Shown here: piece after piece, positions 1-7,811 of the stretch
Numbering within the stretch: position 1 is the first letter of the stretch
Layout: every line of letters starts with the position of its first letter
Source of the DNA: Brevundimonas sp. UBA7664
Lineage (GTDB): Bacteria; Pseudomonadota; Alphaproteobacteria; Caulobacterales; Caulobacteraceae
Reading direction: 5' to 3'
NCBI RefSeq assembly: GCF_002483305.1
Contig: NZ_DLHQ01000064.1
Coordinates: forward strand, 15,675-79,674
Length of the DNA stretch: 64,000 nt
Program-made: the position numbers and the translations under genes
The notes under the pieces: generated by a model
The model's input: only the letters and a program-made list of their open reading frames with translations
Database searches by the model: none
What the model was told of the DNA's origin: nothing

Positions 1-161
1 CTGGCCGCCGAAGGCTGCGAGTGCTGCAGGGACATGGCTGCGGCGCAGCCGTAAGCTGGTGCGACGAGATGAAGACCGACCCGGCCCCGGCCGAACCCGC
101 TCCGCCAACCCCGGCTCCGTCGGGCACGCCCGCGCCTCAGGCTCCAGCTGACCACAACTGA
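1..161 (+). CDS. 3' end of a Cys/Ala/Pro-rich protein, possibly frameshifted
   Basis: The window opens inside a coding region. The first frame begins LAAEGCECCRDMAAAQP and stops at 52-54. The third frame continues past that point with CDEMKTDPAPAEP and an Ala/Pro-rich tail ending in ADHN at 161. Both pieces look like one Cys-Met metal-binding protein (CxCC, then CDEM) whose reading frame is broken around 40-60. The 5' part lies outside the window, so the family cannot be named. A sequencing error or a real frameshift would look the same here. Confidence 0.4.
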   Translation, partial: GRRRLRVLQGHGCGAAVSWCDEMKTDPAPAEPAPPTPAPSGTPAPQAPADHN

Positions 162-214
162 TCGCCCGGGTCTGGTCCGCCCCCGGTGAGTTTCTCGCCG
201 GCGGCGAACCGGCG

Positions 215-517
215 TCACTTCCCCGGCTCTCGTACGTCAGCATGCGCCCGCTCATCGGGGGACGGTGCGGCGGCCGCCACCCGGACAAAGCGGACGGTTT
301 CGGCCTGGATTCTTGGTTCGGCGACGAACCCCGCCTTCGCGAACGCGACGTGTTGAGGCATTAGGGGTCTGGACGGATCCGCTCGCCACCATCCGTTCAC
401 AACCGCGGCTTTCGGCAGAATGCCGCCCACGATCCGTTCGATGTCCCGGAAGGTTAGATCCACTTCAATCCGCTTCTGGCGTCGAAGGAAGGATGCAAGG
501 GGGTCGTATTTGGCCAT
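215..517 (-). CDS. DUF7662-like small protein
   Basis: A 100-residue protein starting MAKYDPLASFLRRQ, followed by LTFRDIERIVGGILPKAA and NGWWRADPS. This KYDPL...L.F..IE.I.GG.LP.....WW pattern is the signature of a small single-domain family of unknown function (DUF7662-type), often found on plasmids and islands. The last ~20 residues are low-complexity Ala/Pro/Asp and may vary. It is transcribed leftward and stands alone. No function can be assigned. Confidence 0.6.
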   Translation of the reverse strand: MAKYDPLASFLRRQKRIEVDLTFRDIERIVGGILPKAAVVNGWWRADPSRPLMPQHVAFAKAGFVAEPRIQAETVRFVRVAAAAPSPDERAHADVREPGK

Positions 518-778
518 CGGCGTGTTTTCCTCCCGCGACGTGACAGGTCAAGCCCAACGCAAAATCCGATCGGAGACGGACGGGTCGTCCGAACGCCGGG
601 ACATCCGGATCAGCCGCGGGTCGAGGAACACGGCGGAGCGCGGGCCGGGAGTTTCCAGCTCGAGAATGCGGGCGAGGCTCTGTCACGACGCGCCAGGGTG
701 ACGGCTCGAAAACAACGAACCCTTAGTCCGCGGCCGGCAGACGCCCGCGCTTTCGCGCGGGCGTCCCCCTTCAGCGGA

Positions 779-925
779 TCAGCAGCAGGGTCCGCCGTTG
801 CAGCAGGCCGCGAGAAGCTCGCAGCAGGAGGCGGCGGCCTTGACCACCGAGTCGGGCGCAGCCGCGAAGGCAGCCGAGGCCGAGGTCAGCAGCCCGAGGG
901 CCGCAAGCGAAAAGGCACGTTTCAT
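779..925 (-). CDS. 48-residue exported double-Cys peptide
   Basis: A short frame, MKRAFSLAALGLLTSASA, begins at 925 and ends in a TGA at 779-781. It has a Lys-Arg n-region, a hydrophobic core and an AFA-A cleavage site near residue 22. The mature part of about 26 residues carries three CC pairs (SCCEL, ACCNG, PCC at the very C-terminus). That composition suggests a periplasmic soft-metal-binding peptide, which is inference. It lies just downstream of the CzcI-like gene on the same strand and may be cotranscribed with it. A short G/C-rich inverted repeat (GCCCGCGC...GCGCGGGC, 743-763) follows and could act as a terminator. Confidence 0.6.
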   Translation of the reverse strand: MKRAFSLAALGLLTSASAAFAAAPDSVVKAAASCCELLAACCNGGPCC

Positions 926-973
926 TGTTGATCTCCATGGATCGGTTTTCTGAGAAAGGATGGTCGGTGGAGA

Positions 974-1306
974 TCAGGCTCGAGGGGGCGGGTCCTCCGC
1001 TTCCGGATCGACCCCGGCGAGGGGATCGACCGGCGACCAGGGACGCGGGCCGGCGGCGGGCGTCACGGCCGGGATCGCGGCCGGCGTCGGAACGAGCCCG
1101 TGGCAGAGCACGGCGCACAGTCGGGCGCAGGTCATTTTCACGGGATCGCAGGGGCTGTCCGAGCCGGTGTCGTCGGCGGGCGCCATGGCCATCGCCATGG
1201 GCGCGGCCGGCGTCTGCCAGGCCATGACGGGGCTCGACGCGAACAGCAGGGCGAACACGGACAAAATGGCCGGCGCCCAGGCTGCGATTGTTCGACGTCC
1301 GGTCAT
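974..1306 (-). CDS. CzcI-like exported protein, copy 1
   Basis: A 110-residue protein with an N-terminal signal (MTGRRTIAAW..., cleavage near AWQTPAA), a central Cys cluster (SPCDP, MTCARLCAVLCH) and a Pro-rich tail ending EAEDPPPRA. The architecture (signal, C/H cluster, Pro-Arg tail) resembles the small CzcI-type proteins that precede czc operons. Two more copies occur here, at 14578-14910 and 27333-27683, sharing the Cys cluster and the D/E-x-PPR ending. The role in metal sensing or binding is inferred. An ECF-type promoter lies only 9 nt upstream of the start, so the transcript may be nearly leaderless. Confidence 0.6.
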   Translation of the reverse strand: MTGRRTIAAWAPAILSVFALLFASSPVMAWQTPAAPMAMAMAPADDTGSDSPCDPVKMTCARLCAVLCHGLVPTPAAIPAVTPAAGPRPWSPVDPLAGVDPEAEDPPPRA

Positions 1307-1315
1307 GGCGTGCAA

Positions 1316-1341
1316 ATCGTCCAGCGCAGCCCAAAGGTTAC
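1316..1341 (-). promoter_or_regulatory. ECF-sigma-type promoter of CzcI-like copy 1
   Basis: Read leftward: GTAACC at 1341-1336, 16 bases, then CGAT at 1319-1316. This matches the GTAACC-N16-CGAA layout known for Caulobacter SigF-type promoters. The same layout recurs before three other genes in this window. Confidence 0.55.
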
Positions 1342-1479
1342 AACCGTCGCCGAGCGCACGCCAGCCATCATCTCTGCGCGCGACGCCATGCCTCGCGGGC
1401 CGGAGATCATATTTCCGGCCGAAACCGCACCGCCGGAGATACTGACAGAAATCCGGGGATCGGCATCCTCTCCGGCGGA

Positions 1480-1977
1480 TCATCGGAAGCGGCGCCGCGG
1501 CTTGTTGATCCTCGACCTGGCGGGGGCATGCGGACGCGAGTGAACTTTGCCGCTCTCGGCCGCGCGTTTCAGATCGCGCAGCGTTCCCGCCATCGGATCC
1601 GCCACCAGCCGAGCGAGACGCCCCCGGGCGAAGGGAGCTGCGAGTCCCTTGATCCGCAAGCTGAACCGAACCCGGGTGTTCGGACCCTGTGGCTCGAGGT
1701 CGATCGCCATGTCGAGGCCGAGGACGCCGCCGACGCCCAGCCACCATGCGACCTGCTCAGGCTCGCGGAACGGACGCAGTTTTCCCGCCAGCCGCCATTG
1801 ATGCGGCGTTCCCGCCCGGGTGGCGGCGGCGACGCCCAAGGTGACGAAATCCCGCCCTTCCTCGTCCAGGGTCAGTTGCATGGAGCGGTTCCACCGCGGA
1901 TATCCTGGGATGTCGCTGAGGATCGCCCAGACATCTTGCGGGGACGCCTTGATTTCGATGTCGTGTTGAACGTCCAT
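1480..1977 (-). CDS. SRPBCC-family protein
   Basis: A 165-residue protein beginning MDVQHDIEIKASPQDVWAIL, with SDIPGYPRWN following. This is the typical N-terminal strand and helix of the START/polyketide-cyclase (SRPBCC) ligand-binding fold. A middle segment (GKLRPFREPEQVAWWLG) and the C-terminal helix with LKRAAE fit the fold. The Arg-rich last ~15 residues are probably not part of the domain. The ATG at 1977 is preferred over an upstream in-frame TTG. The ligand is unknown. Confidence 0.75.
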   Translation of the reverse strand: MDVQHDIEIKASPQDVWAILSDIPGYPRWNRSMQLTLDEEGRDFVTLGVAAATRAGTPHQWRLAGKLRPFREPEQVAWWLGVGGVLGLDMAIDLEPQGPNTRVRFSLRIKGLAAPFARGRLARLVADPMAGTLRDLKRAAESGKVHSRPHAPARSRINKPRRRFR

Positions 1978-2161
1978 CCGTCGCAAATCCTGCCCGACCT
2001 CATCGGAGACCCATCCTTAGGCCAGTCGCGCCGTCAGTTGAATGGCCCCGCCCGGTTCTCGCAGTCGCACTCGCACCCACGGCGTCAGGCGCCGACCCGG
2101 CCTGGAAGAAGACGGCCAGGATCGCTACGCCGGCGCTGTTGCAGCGGGCCGAATCAGGACG

Positions 2162-2462
2162 TCAGAATGCGGCTTCACAGCTTTGAGCGTGGGCTCGTTT
2201 GCCCGGTCTGTCCCTCTTCGTTGTCGACGCCCCGTGCCGAGGTCCGCGTCCAGGACCGTGGGAGAAGTCAGCCTGATGATCGTGCGAGCCAGGCTGAACC
2301 TGATACTCCGCCGGGCTGGGGCCCGCCCGTCCTGTGGAGCTTCTGCCCCTCAGGGAGCGCGCCCGCGTCGGGGTCGCGTTCGACGCGAGTGCTCGCCGCA
2401 TCGGATGCGGGGGTTTCCCGTGCAAGCGCCAGCGTATCGCTAATCTCGTCGCCGATGACCAC
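2162..2462 (-). pseudogene. Frameshifted copy A of a repeated small gene
   Basis: This resembles the intact copy at 4099-4410. The start is GTG (VVIGDEISDT), then PASDA, RVERDPDAG and LHRTGG. A 2-nt difference in the GGC-rich stretch near 2320 then moves the rest (SPAEYQVQPGSHDHQADF, HGPG) into another frame. Copy B reads through the same place in one frame. Function unknown. Confidence 0.5.
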
Positions 2463-2571
2463 TCCCTTGAATTGACGGCTGCGTGACTTGCGTCTTTCCG
2501 GCGTGATACGCAGCCGAAGGCATGATTGCCTGACCAGAGGCCCGGCCAAGGTCCGATCTCGTGTTTTTGAG
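2247..2571. repeat. Diverged direct repeat, copy A
   Basis: About 325 bp that align with 4193-4521, including the small gene and its upstream region (shared CCTGACCAGAGGCCCG and GTGTTTTTGAG words). In the best block about nine of ten bases match. The two copies bracket the universal stress gene. Confidence 0.6.
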
Positions 2572-2655
2572 TTGCGCAGTCCGCCGGCCGCCGATCTGCC
2601 ACAAGCCCGGTGGGGCCATCCCGCAGCGCGTTCACAGATCGAGGCCGCGTCTGAG

Positions 2656-2669
2656 TTGATCGAGATCAA
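2656..2669. promoter_or_regulatory. FNR/FixK-type box
   Basis: TTGAT-CGAG-ATCAA is a perfect TTGAT-N4-ATCAA palindrome, the established FNR/FixK operator. It lies 311 bp before the universal stress start at 2981 and 193 bp before the leftward copy A gene. Universal stress genes are often under FNR/FixK control. Confidence 0.6.
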
Positions 2670-2980
2670 CGCAGACGCATGAGAAGGCGCCTATTCTAGA
2701 TTCTGATGAGCCAGGTTCGGAACGCCGAGCAGCCAGATCCGCGTGAAAACGCCTGCCGCCTGGCGAAAACGTCTTCAGATGACAGTATACCCTTCCTGAG
2801 TTTTCGAACGATCCTGCTTAGATCATAGGCCCAAGAGGTTTGAGTTTTCAGTCATTTTCACACGGCATACCGATTCCGCGCATTGACCCGTATATTAAGG
2901 ACGGCAAATCATTGATTGGGTGTGATAGTGTGGCCTTGTCGCCAAGCTCTCGGAAAACTGCAGGAAGAGGACTTTATATC

Positions 2981-3790
2981 ATGAGCTTTCGCGATATCGT
3001 TGTTGATGCGTGCCCAAAGAGCGACATACAGCGGACGCTGGAACTCTCGCGCCAAATGGCTATCGAGTTCGGAGCGAATCTGACCGTCGTTTCCTACGCC
3101 TGGCCGCGGACGTCCATTGTGGGCGACGTTTTGGCGGGGAACGCGCTCTCCGTCCAGGAGCAAACACGGGCGATGGAAGACGCTCTGGACGCCACGCGCA
3201 GGGCTTTCGACAGCGTGTTTGCGGCGAAACCGGCCGAGGTCGAGTGGTGCTCCGCCATTGTCGAGCCGACCGCGGCGCTGCTTGACCATCTACTCTCCGC
3301 AGATCTGTTCATCACCAGCGCGTCTCAGGAAAAAACCTGTGTCTCTCCGGATGCGGCTGAGCTTGCCTTGCGGTCAGGAACGCCCGTTCTTCGTCTTGGC
3401 CGGAACCTGACGACATGCCGCTTCCCCAGCGTCGTGGTGGCATGGAAGGACTGTTCGCAAGCTCGCCGGGCCTTGCATGATGCACTGCCCATTCTCAAGC
3501 GTGCTGATCGTGTGACGATCGTCGGGATTGGAGATGAGGTGTCCATCGACCGCCTTGAAGCGGTGGACGAACATTTGCGTCGTCATGAGGTGACCACGAC
3601 CGGTCATCTGCATGTACCGCGGTCTGAAGGAGATATATGCGGCGATCTGCTCACCCAGGCACAGCGCGAGGGCGCAAGCCTGATTGTCGCCGGCGTTTAT
3701 AGCCGTGGTCCCTTTGCGACGCGCGTGCTGGGCGGAATGACGCGCGAGATGCTGAAAAACACCGAGACATCCTGGTTCATGGCTCATTGA
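2981..3790 (+). CDS. Universal stress protein (tandem UspA domains)
   Basis: 269 residues beginning MSFRDIVVDACPKSDIQRTL, with RBS GGAAGAGG ten bases upstream. An earlier in-frame start at 2840 adds residues unlike the family and is rejected. The two halves each follow the UspA fold: the first has ELSRQMAIEFGANLTVVSY; the second has PSVVVAWKDCSQARRALHDALP and ends in AQREGASLIVAGVYSRGP with GGMTREML. The second half keeps a G-x-x-x-R-E-like nucleotide loop. The gene is somewhat less GC-rich than its neighbours, and an FNR-type box lies upstream. The likely role is cytoplasmic stress or low-oxygen survival. Confidence 0.85.
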   Translation: MSFRDIVVDACPKSDIQRTLELSRQMAIEFGANLTVVSYAWPRTSIVGDVLAGNALSVQEQTRAMEDALDATRRAFDSVFAAKPAEVEWCSAIVEPTAALLDHLLSADLFITSASQEKTCVSPDAAELALRSGTPVLRLGRNLTTCRFPSVVVAWKDCSQARRALHDALPILKRADRVTIVGIGDEVSIDRLEAVDEHLRRHEVTTTGHLHVPRSEGDICGDLLTQAQREGASLIVAGVYSRGPFATRVLGGMTREMLKNTETSWFMAH

Positions 3791-4098
3791 TCGGGTCGTA
3801 TCGAAACGGTGATATCGACGCTCGCGACTTCGTGCGCCTCCATCGCCTAGGCCTGTTCCAGTCGGCTCCGGGGGGATGCGGCCTGATATTCGCCGCGCCA
3901 TCTCGAGCGAAGCCTGTCGCGAACACCGAAGACAAACACGCGCCGCTGAGGCTCCGAAACTCACAGTTGGAAACGACATCCGGAAGAAGTGTGATCCTTG
4001 AGAACCCGACTGCGCGAACCGCCTCGACTGAAGGCCGGCCGTTGCGGTCGCAGACACACCTTCGAAAAGGCAGTCCCCGCTTCGTCGACTGAGGCTGA
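3791..4098. other. Intergenic region without a recognisable gene
   Basis: About 310 bp between the universal stress gene and repeat copy B. Open frames on both strands have no family-like features, and no clear hairpin terminator is visible. Confidence 0.5.
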
Positions 4099-4410
4099 TC
4101 AAGACCTATGACGGCTTCCATGCCGCTCTCGACCTGCCCGCCCCTGCCCGGGCGAACCCTTTTCGTTGTGGTCTGCTGCCTGCCTGGATCCCTGTCCAGG
4201 ACCGTGGGTGAAGTCAGCCTGGTGATCGTGGGAGCCATGCTGAGCCTGATACTCCGCCGGGCTGAGCCCCCTGCCCGTCATATGAAGCCTCGGCCCCTCA
4301 GGGGGCACGGAGGCGTCGCCGGGGTCGGATTCGACGGGAGGGCTCACCGCATCGGGCGCCCGGGTTTCGCCTCCAACCGGCGTATCGCGAATCTCGTCGC
4401 CCATGACCAT
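4099..4410 (-). CDS. Conserved small protein, intact copy B of the repeat
   Basis: 103 residues starting MVMGDEIRDTPVGGETRA, with the motifs PVESDPGDASVPPEG, LSPAEYQAQHGSHDHQADF and HGPGQGS. The His/Asp/Gln-rich core GSHDHQADF.HGPG is also kept in copy A, while the flanks diverge, which suggests selection on the protein. It has no signal peptide or membrane segment. I do not recognise the family. The HDHQ stretch could bind metal, but that is only a guess. Confidence 0.45.
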   Translation of the reverse strand: MVMGDEIRDTPVGGETRAPDAVSPPVESDPGDASVPPEGPRLHMTGRGLSPAEYQAQHGSHDHQADFTHGPGQGSRQAADHNEKGSPGQGRAGRERHGSRHRS

Positions 4411-4521
4411 TCCCCTGGAAATCGACTGCTGCCTGACCTGCGTCTTTCCGGCGCAATACGTAGGCGCGGGCATGGTTGCCTGACCAGAGGCCCGACCCAC
4501 GTTCGATAGAGTGTTTTTGAG
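4193..4521. repeat. Diverged direct repeat, copy B
   Basis: Partner of 2247-2571 in the same orientation. It carries the intact version of the small gene and the same upstream words. Confidence 0.6.
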
Positions 4522-4575
4522 CTGCCGCGCCCGCCCGCAAGGCGTTGCTTCCCCGCTCTGAGGGCGAAGACTGTC

Positions 4576-4734
4576 ATGATCGAGGCGGTGGAAATCAAAA
4601 CGAACGCCGCCAAGCGTCGCGGAACCAAGATCGCGCGGGTCGCGCGAGACCTGGCCGGTTGCGGCTTCTATGTGAGGGACGCGCGGCTGCCCGACGACGT
4701 CCGCGCGGCGGCGAACCCTCGAGATCGCCCCTGA
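4576..4734 (+). CDS. 52-residue hypothetical protein
   Basis: Short frame MIEAVEIKTNAAKRRGTKIA followed by RVARDLAGCGFYVRDARLPD and a TGA at 4732-4734. The alternation of charged and hydrophobic residues looks protein-like, but there is no recognisable domain. A weak GAGGG lies about 13 bases upstream. It may be a remnant or a small regulator. Confidence 0.3.
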   Translation: MIEAVEIKTNAAKRRGTKIARVARDLAGCGFYVRDARLPDDVRAAANPRDRP

Positions 4735-4979
4735 GGGCGCGCCGCCTTACCGGGAACGAGCCCCCGCGTGCAAGCTGGACGCTTGGGCGACTGGTCTCGA
4801 TACGCGGTTGCTGCGTTTGACCTTGCCCGGGTTTGGCCACCCCCGGTCATCAAGCGGGTCATTTTGCGTACCTCTGAGCACACCGCTGCGGTTTATGAAG
4901 TGGGCGCTTAGCAAGATCATGAGCAACCGAGATGGCGTAACACGCGGAGGGGAACCTCAGCTTATGCCCGGGGTGCCCT

Positions 4980-5426
4980 TCAGGCGGCCTTGGGCCCGCA
5001 GCGGGAGCGCGCGCGGGTTTGGGTGAGATCCTCCAGGATCACGCAGTCAGGCCCCGGGCCGCCGACACAGGCGGCGTCGCAGTCATTCACCAGCTTGGCC
5101 AGATCGGCTTCCAGCGCCTTCAGTTCGGAGAGCTTGGTCTGGACGTCCTCCAGGTTCCGCCGCGCCAGATCGCGGGCGTCGAGGCAGGAGCGGTCGCCGT
5201 TCTCCAGCAGATCGACCAGGCTGCGCACCTGATCGATGGGAAAGCCCAGCTCGCGGCAGCGGCGGATGAAGGTCAGGCGTTTCAAGTCCGCGTCGGCATA
5301 GGTGCGATGCCCGCCGTCGCGGCGCTCGGCGCGGCGCACCAGACCGATCTCTTCGTAATAGCGGATCGTCGGCGGGTTGGTCCCGCTGCGCTTGGCGAGA
5401 GCTCCGATCGAGAGAGCACGGTCCAT
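4980..5426 (-). CDS. MerR-family metal-responsive regulator
   Basis: 148 residues. The winged helix-turn-helix is at 1-70 (SIGALAKRSG, TIRYYEEIGLV, RTYADADLKRLTFIRR) and a dimerisation coiled coil is at about 80-115. Cys81, Cys116, Cys120 and Cys128 (CDAACVGGPGPDC) lie where MerR and ZntR carry metal ligands (Cys82/117/126 in MerR). It is divergently transcribed from the operon starting at 5525, and the shared promoter has the 19-bp spacer typical of MerR control. The ion is not certain. The MerT-like neighbour suggests Hg or a related soft metal. Confidence 0.8.
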   Translation of the reverse strand: MDRALSIGALAKRSGTNPPTIRYYEEIGLVRRAERRDGGHRTYADADLKRLTFIRRCRELGFPIDQVRSLVDLLENGDRSCLDARDLARRNLEDVQTKLSELKALEADLAKLVNDCDAACVGGPGPDCVILEDLTQTRARSRCGPKAA

Positions 5427-5448
5427 GTCGTCATCCGGAAAATAGGGC

Positions 5449-5479
5449 TTGAAGCTAAAGTTACTTGAAGTCCTACAAG
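5449..5479 (+). promoter_or_regulatory. MerR-type promoter with 19-bp spacer
   Basis: -35 TTGAAG at 5449-5454, 19 bases, -10 TACAAG at 5474-5479. The spacer contains CTAAAGTTACTTGAAG, which with the -35 gives CTTGAAG-N9-CTTGAAG. The long spacer is the mark of MerR-activated promoters. It drives the operon at 5525. Confidence 0.65.
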
Positions 5480-5524
5480 GCGTCCAACGGGAACGACCTA
5501 ACCGCCCGCGCAGGAGACTGAGAC

Positions 5525-5872
5525 ATGCTGTCGAAGGACGTTCCGATCGCCTGCACCCTCGGGGCCGGCGACTATCAGGCCCGGATGCGGTGGATCTCCG
5601 ATCTCAACCAGCGCAGCCTTCAGAGCCATCGCCGGGACGACCTGACGCTGTCCGTCGACTATGAGGCCGGCGCGCTCGCCGATGTCGAAACCCTCGTCCG
5701 CCAGGAAGCCGCCTGCTGCGCCTTCCTGACCTTTGAGATCGAGCCGCGGCCCAAGTCGGTCCGTCTCGTCGTCACCGCGCCGGAAGACGCACGCCTCGCC
5801 GCCGACACCCTGTTCGAAGACTTTATCGCCTCGGGTCCGTCGATCCCGGCCCAAACCTGTGGATGCTGCTGA
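5525..5872 (+). CDS. Metal-operon protein of unknown function
   Basis: 115 residues with no signal. It begins MLSKDVPIACTLGAGDYQAR and contains VRQEAACCAFLTFEIE and a C-terminal TCGCC. The pattern R-x-E-x-x-CC-x-F-L-x-F in a ~110-residue cytoplasmic protein with a Cys-rich end is familiar from operons with MerR regulators and mercury- or arsenic-type transporters, but I know no assigned function. RBS GGAGA lies 10 bases upstream. It is the first gene of the MerR-controlled operon and is followed 3 bp later by the MerT-like gene. The vicinal Cys pairs suggest a cytoplasmic metal acceptor (inference). Confidence 0.6.
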   Translation: MLSKDVPIACTLGAGDYQARMRWISDLNQRSLQSHRRDDLTLSVDYEAGALADVETLVRQEAACCAFLTFEIEPRPKSVRLVVTAPEDARLAADTLFEDFIASGPSIPAQTCGCC

Positions 5873-5874
5873 TC

Positions 5875-6267
5875 ATGACCTCCCTGAACCCCGGCGCGCC
5901 GTTGAACGCCGAGCCCGCCAAGGGCGACCCGAACCAGAAGGCGGTCGGCGTCGGCTCCATCGTCGCGACCTCGGGGGCGCTGCTCGGCTGCGCCGCCTGC
6001 TGTGTCGTGCCGCTGGCCTTCCCGGTGCTGGCCCTCGGCGCGTCCGGCGCGGTCCTGGCCTGGTTCGCGGGCGCCCATATGTGGATCAGCGGCCTCGCCT
6101 TTATGATCGTTCTGTCCGCCTGGGGCTGGCTGGCGTGGCGGACGTTCCGCCGCGGTCATCCGCTGGCGCGCTCGACCGTGATCATGATGACCGTCTCGAC
6201 CCTCATGCTCGCCCTGGCGCTCGTCTGGCCCCGGATCGAACCCGATCTGATGGCGATGCTGCGATGA
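5875..6267 (+). CDS. MerT-like inner-membrane metal carrier
   Basis: 130 residues, three predicted membrane segments (about 23-50, 57-75 and 92-112). The first carries GCAACCVVPLAFPVL, a vicinal Cys pair followed by Pro as in MerT, where such a pair accepts Hg(II). The start at 5875 follows the upstream stop directly. The upstream ATG at 5863 overlaps that stop and is less likely. It overlaps the next gene by 4 bp (ATGA). It is probably a mercuric-transport-type carrier, but no merA or merP is seen here, so the substrate is open. Confidence 0.55.
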   Translation: MTSLNPGAPLNAEPAKGDPNQKAVGVGSIVATSGALLGCAACCVVPLAFPVLALGASGAVLAWFAGAHMWISGLAFMIVLSAWGWLAWRTFRRGHPLARSTVIMMTVSTLMLALALVWPRIEPDLMAMLR

Positions 6268-6548
6268 CCCTCGAAACGACGCCGAAGAAGACGATCAGAC
6301 CGCTCTGGGTCGTTCTCGGACTGGCGGGCGCCTGCGCGGTCTGCTGCGCCGTGCCGATCGCGGCGCTGGTGATGGGCGGGGCGACCCTGGCCGCCGCCGG
6401 CGTCGCCCTGAGCCAGAACTGGGACGCGATCGCCTGCGGGGCGCTGATGCTGATCGTTCTGGGCGCCGCCCTGGTGTTGATGCGGCCGAAGCGCCCGGCG
6501 CCGTCCTGCAGCGTGGACGGCGCTTGCGGCTGCAAGGAAAAGGCCTGA
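6264..6548 (+). CDS. Two-TM Cys-rich membrane protein (MerF/MerT-like)
   Basis: 94 residues with two membrane segments (about 12-40 and 53-73). The first contains GACAVCCAVPIAAL, a C-x-x-CC-x-x-P metal-carrier motif. The cytosolic tail ends CSVDGACGCKEKA, with three more Cys. Size and layout resemble MerF. It is translationally coupled to the MerT-like gene through an ATGA overlap. Soft-metal import is likely, inferred from the paired Cys motifs. Confidence 0.5.
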   Translation: MTLETTPKKTIRPLWVVLGLAGACAVCCAVPIAALVMGGATLAAAGVALSQNWDAIACGALMLIVLGAALVLMRPKRPAPSCSVDGACGCKEKA

Positions 6549-6601
6549 GACGTTCGGATGTCGGCGACCCCCCTCGGAGCGCCGCACGGCCGGGACCTGG
6601 G

Positions 6602-7591
6602 ATGAGCACGTCTGAACTTCGCGACGGCCTCGAAGCACGACAGGTCTGGATCTACTTCGCCGCCGTGCTCGTCGCGGCCGTCGTCGGCCTCCTCATCCCG
6701 GGCACGGCGGTGCTGGAAGGAGCGATCAATCCGGCGCTGGCCCTGATGCTGTTCGTCACCTTCCTGCAGGTGCCGGTCGCGGCGCTCGGCCGGGCGCTTC
6801 GGGAACTGCGGTTCATGGGCGCCTTGCTGGCGGTGAACTTCATCGCCGTGCCCCTGCTGGTCCTGGGCCTGGTCCAGTTCCTGCCAGCCGATCCCCTGAT
6901 CCGGCTCGGGGTGCTCATGGTGCTGCTCTGCCCCTGCATCGACTATGTCGTGACCTTCGCCCATCTGGGGAGGGCGGACGCCCGGTTGCTGCTCGCCTCG
7001 ACGCCGGTCCTGCTGATCGCGCAGATGGCGCTGCTTCCAATCTATTTGCGCCTGTTCCTCGGCCCCGAGGCGGCGGCCTATGTTCAGCCGGGCCCGTTCA
7101 TCCACGCCTTCGTCTGGCTGATCGCCGTCCCGTTCGCTCTGGCGGCGCTGGTCCAGACCTGGGCCGCCCGCAGCAAAACGGGCGAGCAGGTGTCGTCCGG
7201 CCTCGGTCTGGCCCCGGTGCCAGCGACGGCCCTGGTGCTGTTCATTGTCGTCGCCGCTGTCGTGCCGCAACTCGGGCAGACGCTCGACAGAACCCTGAGC
7301 GTCGTGCCGGTCTATGTCACCTTCGCCGTACTGGCGCCGCTCGTCGGATGGACCCTCTCGCGGCTCGCGCGTCTGACGTCCGAGGGCGGCCGCGCCGTGG
7401 CCTTCAGCGCCGGAACCCGCAACTCGCTCGTGGTTCTGCCGCTGGCCCTGGTCGTGCCCGGCGCCATCCCGCTGGTCCCGGCCATCATCGTCACCCAGAC
7501 TCTGATCGAGCTTCTCGCTGAGCTCGCCTACATCCGGGTCATCCCCCGGTTAGGCGGTTCGGTTCCGATCAACGCGAAGGGCCAACGCTGA
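6602..7591 (+). CDS. ACR3/bile acid:sodium symporter-type permease
   Basis: 329 residues with about ten membrane segments from MSTSELRDGLEARQVWIYF. The motifs LIPGTAVLEGAINPALALML and VLLCPCIDYVVTFAHLGRAD, with a conserved Cys in CPCIDY, match the arsenic-resistance branch of the BART superfamily (ACR3-like). It is the last gene of the operon begun at 5525. The likely role is efflux of arsenite or a related oxyanion. No ArsR or ArsC is nearby, so another substrate is possible. Confidence 0.7.
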   Translation: MSTSELRDGLEARQVWIYFAAVLVAAVVGLLIPGTAVLEGAINPALALMLFVTFLQVPVAALGRALRELRFMGALLAVNFIAVPLLVLGLVQFLPADPLIRLGVLMVLLCPCIDYVVTFAHLGRADARLLLASTPVLLIAQMALLPIYLRLFLGPEAAAYVQPGPFIHAFVWLIAVPFALAALVQTWAARSKTGEQVSSGLGLAPVPATALVLFIVVAAVVPQLGQTLDRTLSVVPVYVTFAVLAPLVGWTLSRLARLTSEGGRAVAFSAGTRNSLVVLPLALVVPGAIPLVPAIIVTQTLIELLAELAYIRVIPRLGGSVPINAKGQR

Positions 7592-7811
7592 CAGTCGCAG
7601 ACGACCAACGACGCGGACCCCCCAAATCGGGAGTGTCGACACCTTATCTGGCCGTGGGCTCGCGGCCATCAATCGACACAGATGGCGGTCAAGCAGTGTC
7701 GTCCAAGGCCCTCGCCCCGGACAATCGACAGGCCTAGAGTGGAAAAGCGTAACCGTGAACTTTCAGCCGCAATCCACGAACTCATCGCGCCTCAACGAAC
7801 GAGCGTCCGAA

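Noticed and set aside
3374..4102. Leftward 242-codon frame across the end of the universal stress gene
   Set aside because: Mostly antisense to the stress gene and without protein-family pattern.
7740..7770. A further ECF-type promoter (GTAACC) before the DUF411 gene
   Set aside because: The next CGAA lies 22 bases away, not 16, so the layout does not match.
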